Positions 50,930 through 59,746 of a DNA stretch of 64,000 bases are shown here, one piece after another. Both the position numbers and the translations under genes were made by a program. Origin of the DNA: CAZLPZ01 sp964607245 (lineage in GTDB: Bacteria > Pseudomonadota > Alphaproteobacteria > Micavibrionales > Micavibrionaceae); assembly GCA_964607245.1 (NCBI GenBank), contig CAZSIB010000001.1, positions 1 through 64,000 on the forward strand, read 5' to 3'. The notes under the pieces are model-generated. The model made no database searches. It was not told the origin of the DNA and saw nothing but the letters and a program-made list of their open reading frames with translations. Position 1 is the stretch's first letter, and every line of letters starts with the position of its first letter.

Positions 50930-52387
50930 TCAATCGATCAAATAACCCATGCGTTCCGTTGCTTGCGGTGCGCGCGGTGCCCGGTCGCCATAAACGCCGC
51001 GCAAATTATCCATGAACATGTTGGAAAGCGGTGCGGATTCGGTTTCTTTTGCTGTGACCTTCACAACGTTTGCCGGTCGTGCGATGGGTTGGACCACGTA
51101 CGGGGTCACAACGATGAGGAGTTCCGTTTCTTGGCGGTTAAAGCTGTCGGACGACACAAGTTTGCCCAGCACGGGGGTATTCCGAATACCGGGGAGTCCC
51201 GACAACCCTTTAATAGTTTCTGATTTTAAAAGCCCGGCGATCATCAATGATCCACCACTGCCGATTTCAACGTTTGTTTCGGCGCGGCGTACATCCAATC
51301 CTGGAACGGTGATTTCATCCAGGATAATGCCCTGTTCACGGTCGAGTGAGGAGACTTCGGTCTTCAGTTGCAATGAAATACGATCTTCGTTCAACACCGT
51401 CGGGCGGAAATTCAGTGAAACACCAAAGGATTTAAATTCAATCGATATTTTCCCGCTTGAATCCCGGCCTACGGGGATCGGAAACTCACCTCCCGCGAGG
51501 AAGCTGGCTTCTTCTCCAGATACGGCGGTCAGGTTCGGTTCCGCCAAAATATTGATTAAATTATCTTGTTCAAGGGCGTTGATCAAAACTTCAGTAAAGC
51601 CAAGACCCAAGACGTTTGTATCATAAATCAATCGGCCCACACCAAACGGATCTTCGGTGAGCCCGGCTTGTGGTGTAGTCCCGAGCGCGGCCGACGCGCG
51701 ACCACTTAAACTTTCAGGCTCAAATCCGTTAAACATAGTCGTTGAGATATCGGAATCGTTGGCTTTACTTTCGATCCCGAGTTCTTTTAAGACCACGCGT
51801 GAGGCTTCCATGATGCGAACCTTCAGGGTGACTTGCATCTCCCCCGACACCTTCATCATATTGACCAGTTTTTTATCATCCCCCACAAATCGTAAGGCGA
51901 GATCTCGTATCTGTGCGGCGGTGTTTGGGCTTGAGACCGTTCCAGTCAGGATAACTTGATCATTGACCGTTTGGGCGCGGATGTCTTCTTTCGAAAAAAG
52001 TTCGCGCAAGGTTTGTTCAAGGGTGTTTTCGTCAACACGAACATGAACATTCATGCGTTTAATGACGTTGCCCTCGGCGTCCAGTGCCATGACGTTCGTA
52101 TTACCAACCTTGGATCCAACCATATACATGCGACTGGATTGTAACGCCACAACGTCGATAATGTCGGGGTCCGCAACCATGATATCCGATACTGCGCCGT
52201 CAAGTTCAACGATTTCTGCCTTTCCAACGGTCAAGATCATGAGCGGATCATGGCGTTGAATATCCTCCGCGTGGGTCACAAAATCTTCTTTTGATGCCCA
52301 AGACGGGGCGCCCATCAGGAACACGCCAGATGCAGCTGCCAGTAAAGCCAAACAAAGCGCTGATTTCCTAAAACCGCGGGCGATCAT
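50930..52387 (-). CDS. cpaC: Tad pilus outer-membrane secretin CpaC/RcpA
   Basis: A 485-residue protein with signal peptide (about 8-30), an N-terminal pilus-assembly domain (RMYMVGSKVGNTNVMALDAE), a BON-like part (VNDQVILTGTVSSPNTAAQI) and the secretin domain (EPNLTAVSGEEASFLAGGEF, LLIVVTPYVVQPIARP). It forms the pilus exit pore. The stop and next start leave 13 bases before cpaD; its start overlaps cpaB by 4 (ATGA). Confidence 0.96.
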   Translation of the reverse strand: MIARGFRKSALCLALLAAASGVFLMGAPSWASKEDFVTHAEDIQRHDPLMILTVGKAEIVELDGAVSDIMVADPDIIDVVALQSSRMYMVGSKVGNTNVMALDAEGNVIKRMNVHVRVDENTLEQTLRELFSKEDIRAQTVNDQVILTGTVSSPNTAAQIRDLALRFVGDDKKLVNMMKVSGEMQVTLKVRIMEASRVVLKELGIESKANDSDISTTMFNGFEPESLSGRASAALGTTPQAGLTEDPFGVGRLIYDTNVLGLGFTEVLINALEQDNLINILAEPNLTAVSGEEASFLAGGEFPIPVGRDSSGKISIEFKSFGVSLNFRPTVLNEDRISLQLKTEVSSLDREQGIILDEITVPGLDVRRAETNVEIGSGGSLMIAGLLKSETIKGLSGLPGIRNTPVLGKLVSSDSFNRQETELLIVVTPYVVQPIARPANVVKVTAKETESAPLSNMFMDNLRGVYGDRAPRAPQATERMGYLID

Positions 52388-53265
52388 TGACCTTCTCCTT
52401 CGGGTGAGGCCGGCGAACGCACAACCATATTTTGGATGTTTTCGCCGTTATAAACCCGCACAACATTCGAGGGACCGCCTGTCCCGGCAGCGTTCAGGCG
52501 GTTGATTTGTTGTAAAATCGCGCTAACGTCTGTGTCGGTTGTGATATTCTTACGGTTCGCCCCCAATACAGTCTCATCCCCAAGGGCGCGTAAGGACAGG
52601 GTTAAACCGCCTTCAGCCATGGTACTCGCCAGATTTAATCTTTCGGCACCAATCGCGTTGACTTCTAGTGTGACGGTCCGTGCAACCTTGGCCTTGTCGT
52701 CTTCTTTTCGTGCCTGTTGGTCGACCGCCAGAACGCGCACATTTTCAAGTACTGTTTCGGCAGCATATTTTCGGATTTGTTGTTTGATGATGGGATTGTT
52801 CAGTTCATCGGCCTTGACTTCATATGTCATGATCACATCGACCCGGTCGCCGGGGCCGATAAAGCCCCCCACCATGGATTCAGCCTTGACCTTAATCGCA
52901 ACGGCACGCATACCGGGATCCATGGCGGCGGCCAGCATATTGCCCTTGCCGCTGGTGATAATAGCATTCGAGAGGACAGGTTCGCCCGCACTAATTTCAC
53001 GCCGGACTTGACCTTTGGCGACATCGGCAATCGCTTGTTTGGAATCCTTACGTACAATCATCGCCGACATGACCGATTCTTTGGGCCATTTCTGCCATTT
53101 TACATCTTTTGGAGCGAGCGCCGTTCCAACCGCAAGCGGGCGCGACGCGACCAAAATCTGAGCGCTTGTGGACTGCCCTCCGGACAAGCCAGCCTTGACA
53201 ATCATCGCCACCAGAATGGCGATGAGAAGCCCGCCCCCCAGAACGATCAAGATATTTCGGTTCAT
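52384..53265 (-). CDS. cpaB: Tad pilus assembly protein CpaB/RcpC
   Basis: A 293-residue protein with one membrane helix (about 4-24), a SAF-type domain (ILVASRPLAVGTALAPKDVK, GEPVLSNAIITSG) and the RcpC C-terminal part (GFIGPGDRVDVIMTYE). It probably works in the periplasm near the secretin. The stop overlaps the cpaC start. A 102-base gap precedes it, where the promoter of this operon would be expected, but I see only a weak candidate. Confidence 0.94.
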   Translation of the reverse strand: MNRNILIVLGGGLLIAILVAMIVKAGLSGGQSTSAQILVASRPLAVGTALAPKDVKWQKWPKESVMSAMIVRKDSKQAIADVAKGQVRREISAGEPVLSNAIITSGKGNMLAAAMDPGMRAVAIKVKAESMVGGFIGPGDRVDVIMTYEVKADELNNPIIKQQIRKYAAETVLENVRVLAVDQQARKEDDKAKVARTVTLEVNAIGAERLNLASTMAEGGLTLSLRALGDETVLGANRKNITTDTDVSAILQQINRLNAAGTGGPSNVVRVYNGENIQNMVVRSPASPEGEGQ

Positions 53266-53367
53266 GTATCTATCCGGCGTTCATCGTATAAGAAAGAGAG
53301 AATCGATTCGTGCCAGGACGGCCCGAATGCTCGCACAAGGAATCACGAGTCAAGTGATTCTAACACA

Positions 53368-53937
53368 TTAATTCTTGTTTTCCACGGCGTTTATGATTGT
53401 CGTAAAATCGAATGCGCCGGCCAGCAGGAGGGTCAGGGTAAATCCCCCCGCAATGGCAACACCATAAGGGATGCGGTTTTTTCCGGCCTGCGCGGCGGCG
53501 ATCCAGCTGCCCTCCCTCACGCCCGAAAAAGGTTTAAATCGGTGCAGGAACAGCGTGGCCACGGCCAATCCACCTCCGAAAAAGCTGGTATACACCACAA
53601 ACAGGGCAAGACCAGGATGCGGCAACAGCCACAGGGCCAGCGCGGAAGATAGTTTCGCATCGCCCGCGCCCATGACGCGCGTGGCAAACAAAAGGAATGT
53701 CACGATAAACATGATACCGGCGGCAAGGCCGTGCGCAGACAGGCTGCCCATCCAAAGGGGAGCACCGCCAGAAGTCAGGTAAAATCCGCTATAAGCAACC
53801 AAAAACCCCGCGATCACCACGCCCGAAAGGATATTGGGGATGCGGTACGCCGCGAGATCATAGAGCGCAGCGGTAAACGCCGCCGTTAACGTTGCGAGCA
53901 GGCCTGTCAGATAAAAGGTAAGGGCAAGAAGGGTCAT
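53368..53937 (-). CDS. cpaA: Prepilin peptidase CpaA/TadV
   Basis: A 189-residue A24 aspartic protease with about six membrane helices. The catalytic Asp pair is D27 (DLAAYRIPNIL) and D93 (MGAGDAKLSSAL, the GxGD motif). It cleaves and may methylate Flp prepilins. ATG 53937 is preferred; an upstream TTG at 53976 has no SD. No pilin gene is found beside it. Confidence 0.93.
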   Translation of the reverse strand: MTLLALTFYLTGLLATLTAAFTAALYDLAAYRIPNILSGVVIAGFLVAYSGFYLTSGGAPLWMGSLSAHGLAAGIMFIVTFLLFATRVMGAGDAKLSSALALWLLPHPGLALFVVYTSFFGGGLAVATLFLHRFKPFSGVREGSWIAAAQAGKNRIPYGVAIAGGFTLTLLLAGAFDFTTIINAVENKN

Positions 53938-54038
53938 GGAAGGACAATAAAAAGAAGGGGCGAAACGACCTACCAAGGCGGCGGGCGCATATTGTACAAC
54001 CAGTCTTACACAAGAGCCGATCCTGTCAAGGGAAGCTG

Positions 54039-54055
54039 TGGTGCCGGTTGAGGGG
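54039..54055. repeat. Distal attachment-site repeat (17 bp)
   Basis: Exact copy of the tRNA-Thr 3' end, with the next base differing (G instead of A). It marks the far end of the island, just upstream of cpaA on the chromosome side. Confidence 0.85.
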
Positions 54056-54161
54056 GTTCGGTGTACAAACTCCGACTTGGATATTTTGTACAGCGCTATA
54101 TGCTGTCTCCAGATCTATTAAATTATTATACGGATCAAAGTGCTAGATGCGTTAACTATCA

Positions 54162-54926
54162 TTACGCGACGGCGACCTTCTTTTCTAATAGAGCTGCAAT
54201 ACATTTTATACCAGGAGGTAATATTTTTGTTACCTCCGTCTTTTTATCCATTTCTATGAGGCGAGAAATATGTAGGCGGCTTAGTATTCGCATGAAATTA
54301 GATTTGTTCTTATACTCTGTCCATCTTAATAAATCATCAATGCTAATTCCATGATTAGAAGAAGCTAACAATAAAAGAATCTGATCTTTTATAGCCATCT
54401 TTGCATCTAGAACACGTTTGATATCGCCGTCTTCCCAAATTAAAGGAATTCTTCTTTCAGCTAGTTTATCAACGATTTCTTGAGCTTTACTAATATCTAG
54501 CGCATGTAGTTCTCTTACTAACTCGGCCATAATCCAATTCACAATTGAGAGAACTAATGTCGCATCCATATGATTAGGATCCACATCTCCCCCAACATGA
54601 CCAACGCCTCTATGATTTCTAACTTCATAAAGTGCAGGCAATAAGCGCGGTATTAGAATCTGAAAACTTCGAGGCAGCCCTGATTGATTTTCTAGCTGCT
54701 TGCAGGCGGTAGGCATATCTTTAGGCTTATTTGGTTTTGGGCTGAATTGCCTGTTCGCAATACCCAGCAAAATTGAATAGACAATTTCGCTAAAGCGTCC
54801 TCCACTCATTTCAGAAGGGGACCAACGTTTTTCCATATAATTTTGAACAATGGCGTCATATTCTTCAAGTAGTGGCTTTGAATGACTTATGGGAATTGAA
54901 GAAAGTATTTGGGTAATTTTGGACAT
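54162..54926 (-). CDS. Predicted HEPN-domain protein with C-terminal winged helix (island gene B)
   Basis: A 254-residue soluble protein. The helical N-terminal part (about 15-150) contains R103-N-H-R-G-V-G-H110, an R-N-x5-H that fits the HEPN RNase motif (R-x4-6-H with a polar residue after Arg), in the context EVRNHRGVGHVGGD. The C-terminal 75 residues look like a winged helix (ISIDDLLRWTEYKNKSNFMR, then LSRLHISRLIEMDKK). HEPN proteins with this motif are typically RNases of toxin-antitoxin and phage-defence systems; activity here is inference. AT-rich, on the tRNA island, second gene of a two-gene operon. Confidence 0.7.
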   Translation of the reverse strand: MSKITQILSSIPISHSKPLLEEYDAIVQNYMEKRWSPSEMSGGRFSEIVYSILLGIANRQFSPKPNKPKDMPTACKQLENQSGLPRSFQILIPRLLPALYEVRNHRGVGHVGGDVDPNHMDATLVLSIVNWIMAELVRELHALDISKAQEIVDKLAERRIPLIWEDGDIKRVLDAKMAIKDQILLLLASSNHGISIDDLLRWTEYKNKSNFMRILSRLHISRLIEMDKKTEVTKILPPGIKCIAALLEKKVAVA

Positions 54927-54932
54927 TAGAGA

Positions 54933-55406
54933 TTACATACGTAGTGCTTGTTTCCCTTCTGGAGTTACAAAAAACTCTTTCCCGTTTTTTTCGCAATACC
55001 CTTTGCTTACATTTTGATTTAGGCAATCTGCTGGATTACTTAAACGATTTTGATGAGATTCCTTTAAAGCTTTAGTTATATCCGACGTTGTCAATCCATT
55101 TTGACCTTTCATCTCTAACCAAATCGCAGTAGCCAGAAACTTTTCTACTTGTTTAGATGCTGCATTCCTATCTTTTAGAAAAGTAGCGAGAGGCTTATTT
55201 GCTATCTCAGAAACATTTGAGAAATTTGCCGGTTCTTGTTGATTTGAATTTGCGGCAGTGGTTGCACCATTAGAAGGAGGGCTTAGTTTGAGTAAGGCTT
55301 CGGCTTTATCAAGTATCTTGTCCAATTGAGATGAAAGCCAATCCGGATCGCCTTCACCTATAAACGAGATGGTACCAATCTGAATTTCGATTTTTGACTT
55401 GTCCAT
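54933..55406 (-). CDS. Island gene A: small protein with C-terminal winged-helix-like domain
   Basis: A 157-residue protein with a perfect AGGAGG SD. N-terminus IEIQIGTISFIGEGDPDWLS is a short beta hairpin and helix; a Ser/Asn/Gln-rich linker (about 43-66) joins it to a helical C-terminal domain (about 70-157: FLKDRNAASKQVEKFLATAI, GLTTSDITKALKE, ends FFVTPEGKQALRM), which looks winged-helix-like. It starts the operon; the HEPN gene follows after 6 bases, so it may be the partner or antitoxin. No named family recognised. Confidence 0.7.
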   Translation of the reverse strand: MDKSKIEIQIGTISFIGEGDPDWLSSQLDKILDKAEALLKLSPPSNGATTAANSNQQEPANFSNVSEIANKPLATFLKDRNAASKQVEKFLATAIWLEMKGQNGLTTSDITKALKESHQNRLSNPADCLNQNVSKGYCEKNGKEFFVTPEGKQALRM

Positions 55407-55506
55407 ATTTTCCTCCTTATATAAAGCGCAAAAAATGCTGACACCTCATATAAGCCCCGAGAGAGTAAAAAGGCAATAACTATAACTCTATATAAGAGGA
55501 TCATTA

Positions 55507-55523
55507 TGGTGCCGGTTGAGGGG
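55507..55523. repeat. Proximal attachment-site repeat inside tRNA-Thr (17 bp)
   Basis: Matches the distal copy at 54039-54055 exactly. It is the functional 3' end of the tRNA. Confidence 0.85.
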
Positions 55524-55581
55524 ATTGAACCCCCGACCTTCGGTTTACAAAACCGCTGCTCTACCGCTGAGCTAAACCGGC
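55507..55581 (-). tRNA. tRNA-Thr (anticodon TGT)
   Basis: 75-base gene with encoded CCA (minus strand). Acceptor GCCGGTT/AACCGGC, anticodon loop TTTGTAA giving TGT, T loop with GTTCAATCC. Its 3' end is the 17-bp island att site. Confidence 0.98.
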
Positions 55582-55642
55582 GATTCCCCCTGGGTGAGAG
55601 GGGGATGTTATCTCCGGTTCTGGGCTTTGGGGTCTTGGGAAA

Positions 55643-55718
55643 TGGTGCCTAAGGGCGGAATCGAACCACCGACACAGCGATTTTCAGTCGCTTGCTCTAC
55701 CGACTGAGCTACTTAGGC
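55643..55718 (-). tRNA. tRNA-Phe (anticodon GAA)
   Basis: 76-base gene with encoded CCA (minus strand): acceptor GCCTAAG, anticodon loop CTGAAAA giving GAA, T loop GTTCGATTC. It lies 61 bases from tRNA-Thr on the same strand and probably in the same transcript. Confidence 0.98.
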
Positions 55719-55795
55719 ATGCCAGAAAGCCGGATGCGGGGGGTTATAGCGACTTTCGCCGCGTTTGACAAGGGCTTGAATATAGGGGGGTGCCG

Positions 55796-56713
55796 TTAAT
55801 TTTTGCCAAATTCGGGAATGCCGCCCGTCACGTCGGGAGCGACTTGGGGCATATTTTCTTGCCCGTCTTCAAGATTCGGGTCTTTATTCAAACGCGGATT
55901 GATCCAGGTATGAAGCGGCAAGGTTTCGGACTGATCCGCAAAAATAATATAGCCGTCGATGTCGCCTAGAAACGCGACCGAGGATTTGCTCGTTTTGGTC
56001 GCATCAAATCCCGTGATCTTCAGAAAGAATTTGATATAGGCATAGCGCTCACGAGGGACTCCCAAAATTTCGGCTTTTTTCGGGCGCTTGGCCATGTAAT
56101 CGAGGTAATTTCTGGCAAGATCAGCCGGCATTTTTAAGTTGGTGAGTGAAAACGGGTGGCCGATTTTAATGGTGGCGCGGGTCGGCATGGCGCGGGGATA
56201 AAGGATAGTGCCACAAGGTGTTTCGATCATCGGATATTCTGCAATTACCATGCTGGTGGCATTGATATATTGCGTATCGGCAGTGAGCGAAAACCATTCT
56301 TTTCCCGGGTCGTAACGCTCAAAGGCAATGGGTTGAACCAGCGTAAACAGCGACGTAAACCCGCGCTTATATTTCTCGATATATTTGGCCGTCGCCTTGT
56401 GCACATCCGGCCACATGAAGTCGTCTTTATGGGTGTCGGCGTACAATTTACACTCACTGACTGCAAGGTATTCGGAGATCGCGTCGTTATTATCGGTGCG
56501 GAGAACCCCCGCCTTGAAATACAGTTGTGTTAAGTGCCGGAAATCGATGGCGGTATAGCCTTGAAGTGAGAAATTAAATTTCGCATTTGGGGTATGTGTG
56601 TTATCCGAAAACAAAGTCATGTCGAGCTTGGCTGTATTTTGTGCCTGGGCAAGGCCAAGAAGGGCGGCGTAAAGGCACAAAGAAAAACCAACAGCGCGGA
56701 GAAATACCTTCAT
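55796..56713 (-). CDS. Exported protein of unknown function (possibly DUF4852)
   Basis: A 305-residue protein with signal peptide ending AQA (about 1-25). The mature part is beta/alpha with two cysteines (KLYADTHKDDF after ECK, ETPCGTILYPRA) that could pair. The text FRHLTQLYFKAGVL recalls DUF4852 proteins, but I hold that name at low confidence. ATG 56713 was chosen over the TTG 56719 because AAGG lies 7 bases before it. Stop of mutY overlaps this region; operon with mutY likely. Confidence 0.75.
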   Translation of the reverse strand: MKVFLRAVGFSLCLYAALLGLAQAQNTAKLDMTLFSDNTHTPNAKFNFSLQGYTAIDFRHLTQLYFKAGVLRTDNNDAISEYLAVSECKLYADTHKDDFMWPDVHKATAKYIEKYKRGFTSLFTLVQPIAFERYDPGKEWFSLTADTQYINATSMVIAEYPMIETPCGTILYPRAMPTRATIKIGHPFSLTNLKMPADLARNYLDYMAKRPKKAEILGVPRERYAYIKFFLKITGFDATKTSKSSVAFLGDIDGYIIFADQSETLPLHTWINPRLNKDPNLEDGQENMPQVAPDVTGGIPEFGKN

Positions 56714-56715
56714 TT

Positions 56716-57858
56716 TCAAGCCTTTTTTGTACGGGTTACAGTGTTGACCCGGTCGATCACTTTTGCAAATAACTTGGGCAGCCCAATCGTGCCCATGTCA
56801 TGCCAGGGAACCCACTGGGTTCCGGCGGGACGTCGCCCCGAAAAATCCCCTGCCATTATTTTTAAGGTTAAATCAAAATGTGTAAACGAATGACGAACAT
56901 CGCCAATATGTCGCAGTTTGGGGGCATTTTCGAGGAGTTGGGTGTAGGGGTCGGGATTTCCGTCCCATCCGGTGGTGGGAAGCCCTATCATGCCGGCAAA
57001 AAGTCCTTGGTCCGGACGCCGTTCCCCTAAAACAGCGCCGTTCCTATCCTTAAGGATATAAACAATGCCGCTGCGTTCTGGTTTTGTCTTTTTAGGGGAA
57101 GCCACGGGAAAATCGAGCGCCCGGTTTTCTGCAGATGCCTTGCAATATCTGGCAACCGGGCAGATTTTACAGTTTGGGGTGCGGGGCGTACAGATTGTGG
57201 CTCCCAGATCCATTAATGCCTGGGCATAATCCCCAGGGAACACGTTCGGTGCGGCGTCGAGCGCCTTTTGCGCCAGGGCCTTAATGTCGGGTTTGATTGT
57301 TGCCGGGGGGGCGGGCAGGGTATAAAGACGCGCCATCACGCGTTCAATATTGCCGTCCACAGGTACAACGCGGCCGCCAAACGCCAGGGCGTAAAGCGCC
57401 GCCGATGTATAAGGTCCGATCCCAGGAAGATCTTCTAGTTCTTTGATTTTGTTTGGGAATATACCTTTATACTTTTTAGAAACAGTCTGCGCGCAGCGAT
57501 GTAAGTTACGGGCGCGGGAATAATATCCTAATCCCGCCCAGGCGGCGAGGACATCACTTTCGGCCGCGGCGGCCAGGCCATGAACATCCGGCCAGCGGTC
57601 AAGAAACCGCTGGTAATAGGGCGTCACGGTGATCACCGTCGTCTGTTGGAGCATAACTTCGGCAAGCCAGGCGCGGTAGGGGTCCTGGGGCTGTCCCGGC
57701 GGGGCGCGCCAGGGGAGGCGGCGGTGATGAACACGGTACCAGGACACCAAATCAACTGCCAAATTGCTTTTTTCTTTAATATTTCCCGTCTTTCCCCTAG
57801 GATAGCCCGGAGAAGTCACGGGTAAATCAGAAAGAGTGTCAGAATGGCGTTTGCGCAT
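56716..57858 (-). CDS. mutY: A/G-specific adenine glycosylase MutY
   Basis: A 380-residue protein. Catalytic Glu about 67 (AEVMLQQTTV), helix-hairpin-helix LPGIGPYTSAA (144-154), Asp168 (VPVDGNIERV), four cluster cysteines C223, C230, C233 and C239, and a Nudix-like C-terminal domain that recognises 8-oxoG. It removes A opposite 8-oxoG. About 30 residues precede SNLAVDLVSWYRVHHR; the first ATG overlaps the divergent DUF721 start by 15 bases, so translation may begin later, for example at GTG 57819. Confidence 0.95.
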   Translation of the reverse strand: MRKRHSDTLSDLPVTSPGYPRGKTGNIKEKSNLAVDLVSWYRVHHRRLPWRAPPGQPQDPYRAWLAEVMLQQTTVITVTPYYQRFLDRWPDVHGLAAAAESDVLAAWAGLGYYSRARNLHRCAQTVSKKYKGIFPNKIKELEDLPGIGPYTSAALYALAFGGRVVPVDGNIERVMARLYTLPAPPATIKPDIKALAQKALDAAPNVFPGDYAQALMDLGATICTPRTPNCKICPVARYCKASAENRALDFPVASPKKTKPERSGIVYILKDRNGAVLGERRPDQGLFAGMIGLPTTGWDGNPDPYTQLLENAPKLRHIGDVRHSFTHFDLTLKIMAGDFSGRRPAGTQWVPWHDMGTIGLPKLFAKVIDRVNTVTRTKKA

Positions 57859-58347
57859 GTATCACGTCCGGTTCGGGATGTAACGGGTAAAACCTTTGCC
57901 CGCAAGTTCATTACGCTTGGCAAGGTCATCACCTATTGGGCGGACGCCGTTGGGTCTGACCTTGCGAAACGATCCTATCCGGTGGGGATGCGGGTGCGCA
58001 AGAATGGAAAAGGGCCGGGGGTTAAATCATCCCGGGATTTGGTTGCGACACTAGAAATTGCAGCGTCAAGCGCGGATGCCACGCTTCTTCATTACCAGAA
58101 AGACTTGATCTTGGAACGCCTCGGGCTGCTGATCGGTGCCGATATGATCGTCGATATTAAAATCACGCATAATAGTTCAGCGGTTCTGGCCCGGCCTGCC
58201 GAACCCGCCTTTGACATGGCAAATTGGACCCCGCAGACAGCGGTGAATATGGACGGCATGGGCAAGATTTCTCCCGCCGCAGGTGGGGATGAGGACACTG
58301 CGCTTCAGGCTGCGCTTAATCGTTTGGAACGCTGGATTGTGGTGTAG
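57844..58347 (+). CDS. DUF721 (DciA-related) protein
   Basis: A 167-residue protein. Conserved core: YWADAVGSDLAKRSYPVGMR and LVATLEIAASSADATLLHYQKDLILERLG (DUF721 hydrophobic core). Members of this family include DciA, a loader of the replicative helicase in bacteria without DnaC; whether this protein does that is not shown. A disordered tail with Ala/Gly follows. Divergent from mutY. Confidence 0.8.
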   Translation: MAFAHVSRPVRDVTGKTFARKFITLGKVITYWADAVGSDLAKRSYPVGMRVRKNGKGPGVKSSRDLVATLEIAASSADATLLHYQKDLILERLGLLIGADMIVDIKITHNSSAVLARPAEPAFDMANWTPQTAVNMDGMGKISPAAGGDEDTALQAALNRLERWIVV

Positions 58348-58412
58348 AGCACACCCCATTGCCTTTCCTCATAAAAATCAATATCTTGGCCGGGCAACCG
58401 GAAGGGTGATCC

Positions 58413-59141
58413 ATGGCGTCTGAAACTCCTCAATTTAAACGCGTTCTTTTAAAAATCTCGGGTGAGGTTCTGATGGGCCCGCGCGAGTACGGCATCGACC
58501 CCGAAACGACCGACCGGATGGCGGCCGAAATCAAAGATGTTGTGGATTTGGGGGTTCAGGTCTGCGTGACCATTGGCGCGGGGAATATCTTTCGCGGTGT
58601 CGCCGGCGCGGCGAACGGGATGGACCGCGTGACCGCCGATTATATTGGCATGATGGCGATTATTATGAATGCGCGGGCGGTTCAATCCTCGCTTTTGAAA
58701 ATCGGGTTGCTTTGCCGCGTGCTGTCCGAATTGCCCGTCGATGCTGTGTGCGAACCCTTTATTCGCCGTCGCGCCATGCGCCATGTGGAAAAGGGGCGCG
58801 TGGTGGTTTTTGCGGCGGGCACGGGCAATCCGTATTTCACATCCGATACTGCCGGGGCTCTGCGCGCCTCGGAAATGAATTGCGACGCCATGTTCAAGGG
58901 CACAAAAGTGAACGGCATTTACAGCGCCGATCCGCAAAAAGACCCATCGGCCACGCATATTCCCACCCTGTCGCACATGGATGTGTTGCAAAAAGATCTA
59001 AAGGTCATGGATCCGGCGGCGATTTCACTGGCTCGTGATAACAAGATACCGGTTGTTGTTTTTAACATCCGCGAGCATGGCAACTTCAAGCGCGTGGTCT
59101 GTGGCCAGGGGCAGTATACCATCGTTAAAACGACATCATAA
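58413..59141 (+). CDS. pyrH: UMP kinase
   Basis: A 242-residue amino-acid-kinase-fold enzyme: KRVLLKISGEVLMG at the start, VTIGAGNIFRGVAGA, VFAAGTGNPYFTSDTAG and a C-terminal strand pair. It makes UDP from UMP. tsf, often before pyrH, is not upstream; frr follows after 21 bases. Confidence 0.98.
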   Translation: MASETPQFKRVLLKISGEVLMGPREYGIDPETTDRMAAEIKDVVDLGVQVCVTIGAGNIFRGVAGAANGMDRVTADYIGMMAIIMNARAVQSSLLKIGLLCRVLSELPVDAVCEPFIRRRAMRHVEKGRVVVFAAGTGNPYFTSDTAGALRASEMNCDAMFKGTKVNGIYSADPQKDPSATHIPTLSHMDVLQKDLKVMDPAAISLARDNKIPVVVFNIREHGNFKRVVCGQGQYTIVKTTS

Positions 59142-59162
59142 AAATATAAAGGAGAGCACATC

Positions 59163-59717
59163 ATGGCCTTTAACAAAGCCGATTTACAGCACCGCATGGA
59201 CGGCGCACTCAATCAATTGCAAAAGGAATATTCAGGTCTTCGCACCGGCCGGGCCAGCACGAATCTGCTCGAACACGTGATGGTCGAGGCGTACGGGTCG
59301 ATGATGCCCCTTAATCAATGCGGGTCGGTCTCGGTGCCGGAACCGCGTATGTTGACCGTGACCGTTTGGGATACCAGCATTACCAAAAGCGTTGAAAAAG
59401 CCATTCGTGACGGTGGTTTAGGATTAAATCCCATGGCCGAGGGGACGGTGATCCGGGTCCCGATCCCGCAATTGACCGAGGAGCGGCGCAAGGAACTGGT
59501 CAAAGTTGCCTCCAAATATGCCGAGGAAACCCGCATCGCCATACGAAATATTCGTCGAGATGGGATGGATGTCCTAAAAAAATCACAAAAAGATGGCGAA
59601 ATTACAGAAGATGATTTAAAACGTCTCTCGGACGAGGTGCAGAAATTGACCGATGCGCAAATTAAAAAGGTTGATGAGATGCTCGCGGCCAAAGAGAAAG
59701 ACGTGATGACAATTTAA
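59163..59717 (+). CDS. frr: Ribosome recycling factor
   Basis: A 184-residue RRF: GLRTGRASTNLLEHVMVEAY, EKAIRDGGLGLNP, LTEERRKELVKVASKYAEET, then KKSQKDGEITEDDLKRLSDE. It splits post-termination ribosomes with EF-G. GGAGAGCAC precedes the ATG. Confidence 0.98.
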   Translation: MAFNKADLQHRMDGALNQLQKEYSGLRTGRASTNLLEHVMVEAYGSMMPLNQCGSVSVPEPRMLTVTVWDTSITKSVEKAIRDGGLGLNPMAEGTVIRVPIPQLTEERRKELVKVASKYAEETRIAIRNIRRDGMDVLKKSQKDGEITEDDLKRLSDEVQKLTDAQIKKVDEMLAAKEKDVMTI

Positions 59718-59746
59718 TTTTTAACCAACAGTAGAGGAGAGAGAAT

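Larger units (their letters stand above)
54039..55523 (-). mobile_element. tRNA-Thr-embedded genomic island (~1.47 kb)
   Basis: The 17 bases TGGTGCCGGTTGAGGGG, which are the CCA end, acceptor and part of the T stem of tRNA-Thr, occur intact in the tRNA (55507-55523) and again at 54039-54055. The 1451 bases between hold two AT-rich genes transcribed together and nothing else. This is the footprint of integration at a tRNA 3' end that rebuilt the tRNA. No integrase is inside, so the island is mobilised in trans or is a remnant. Confidence 0.85.

Noticed and set aside
54061..54354. Plus-strand open frame on the island
   Set aside because: It is antisense to the HEPN gene, has no SD and its composition is the reverse complement of a well-formed coding frame.
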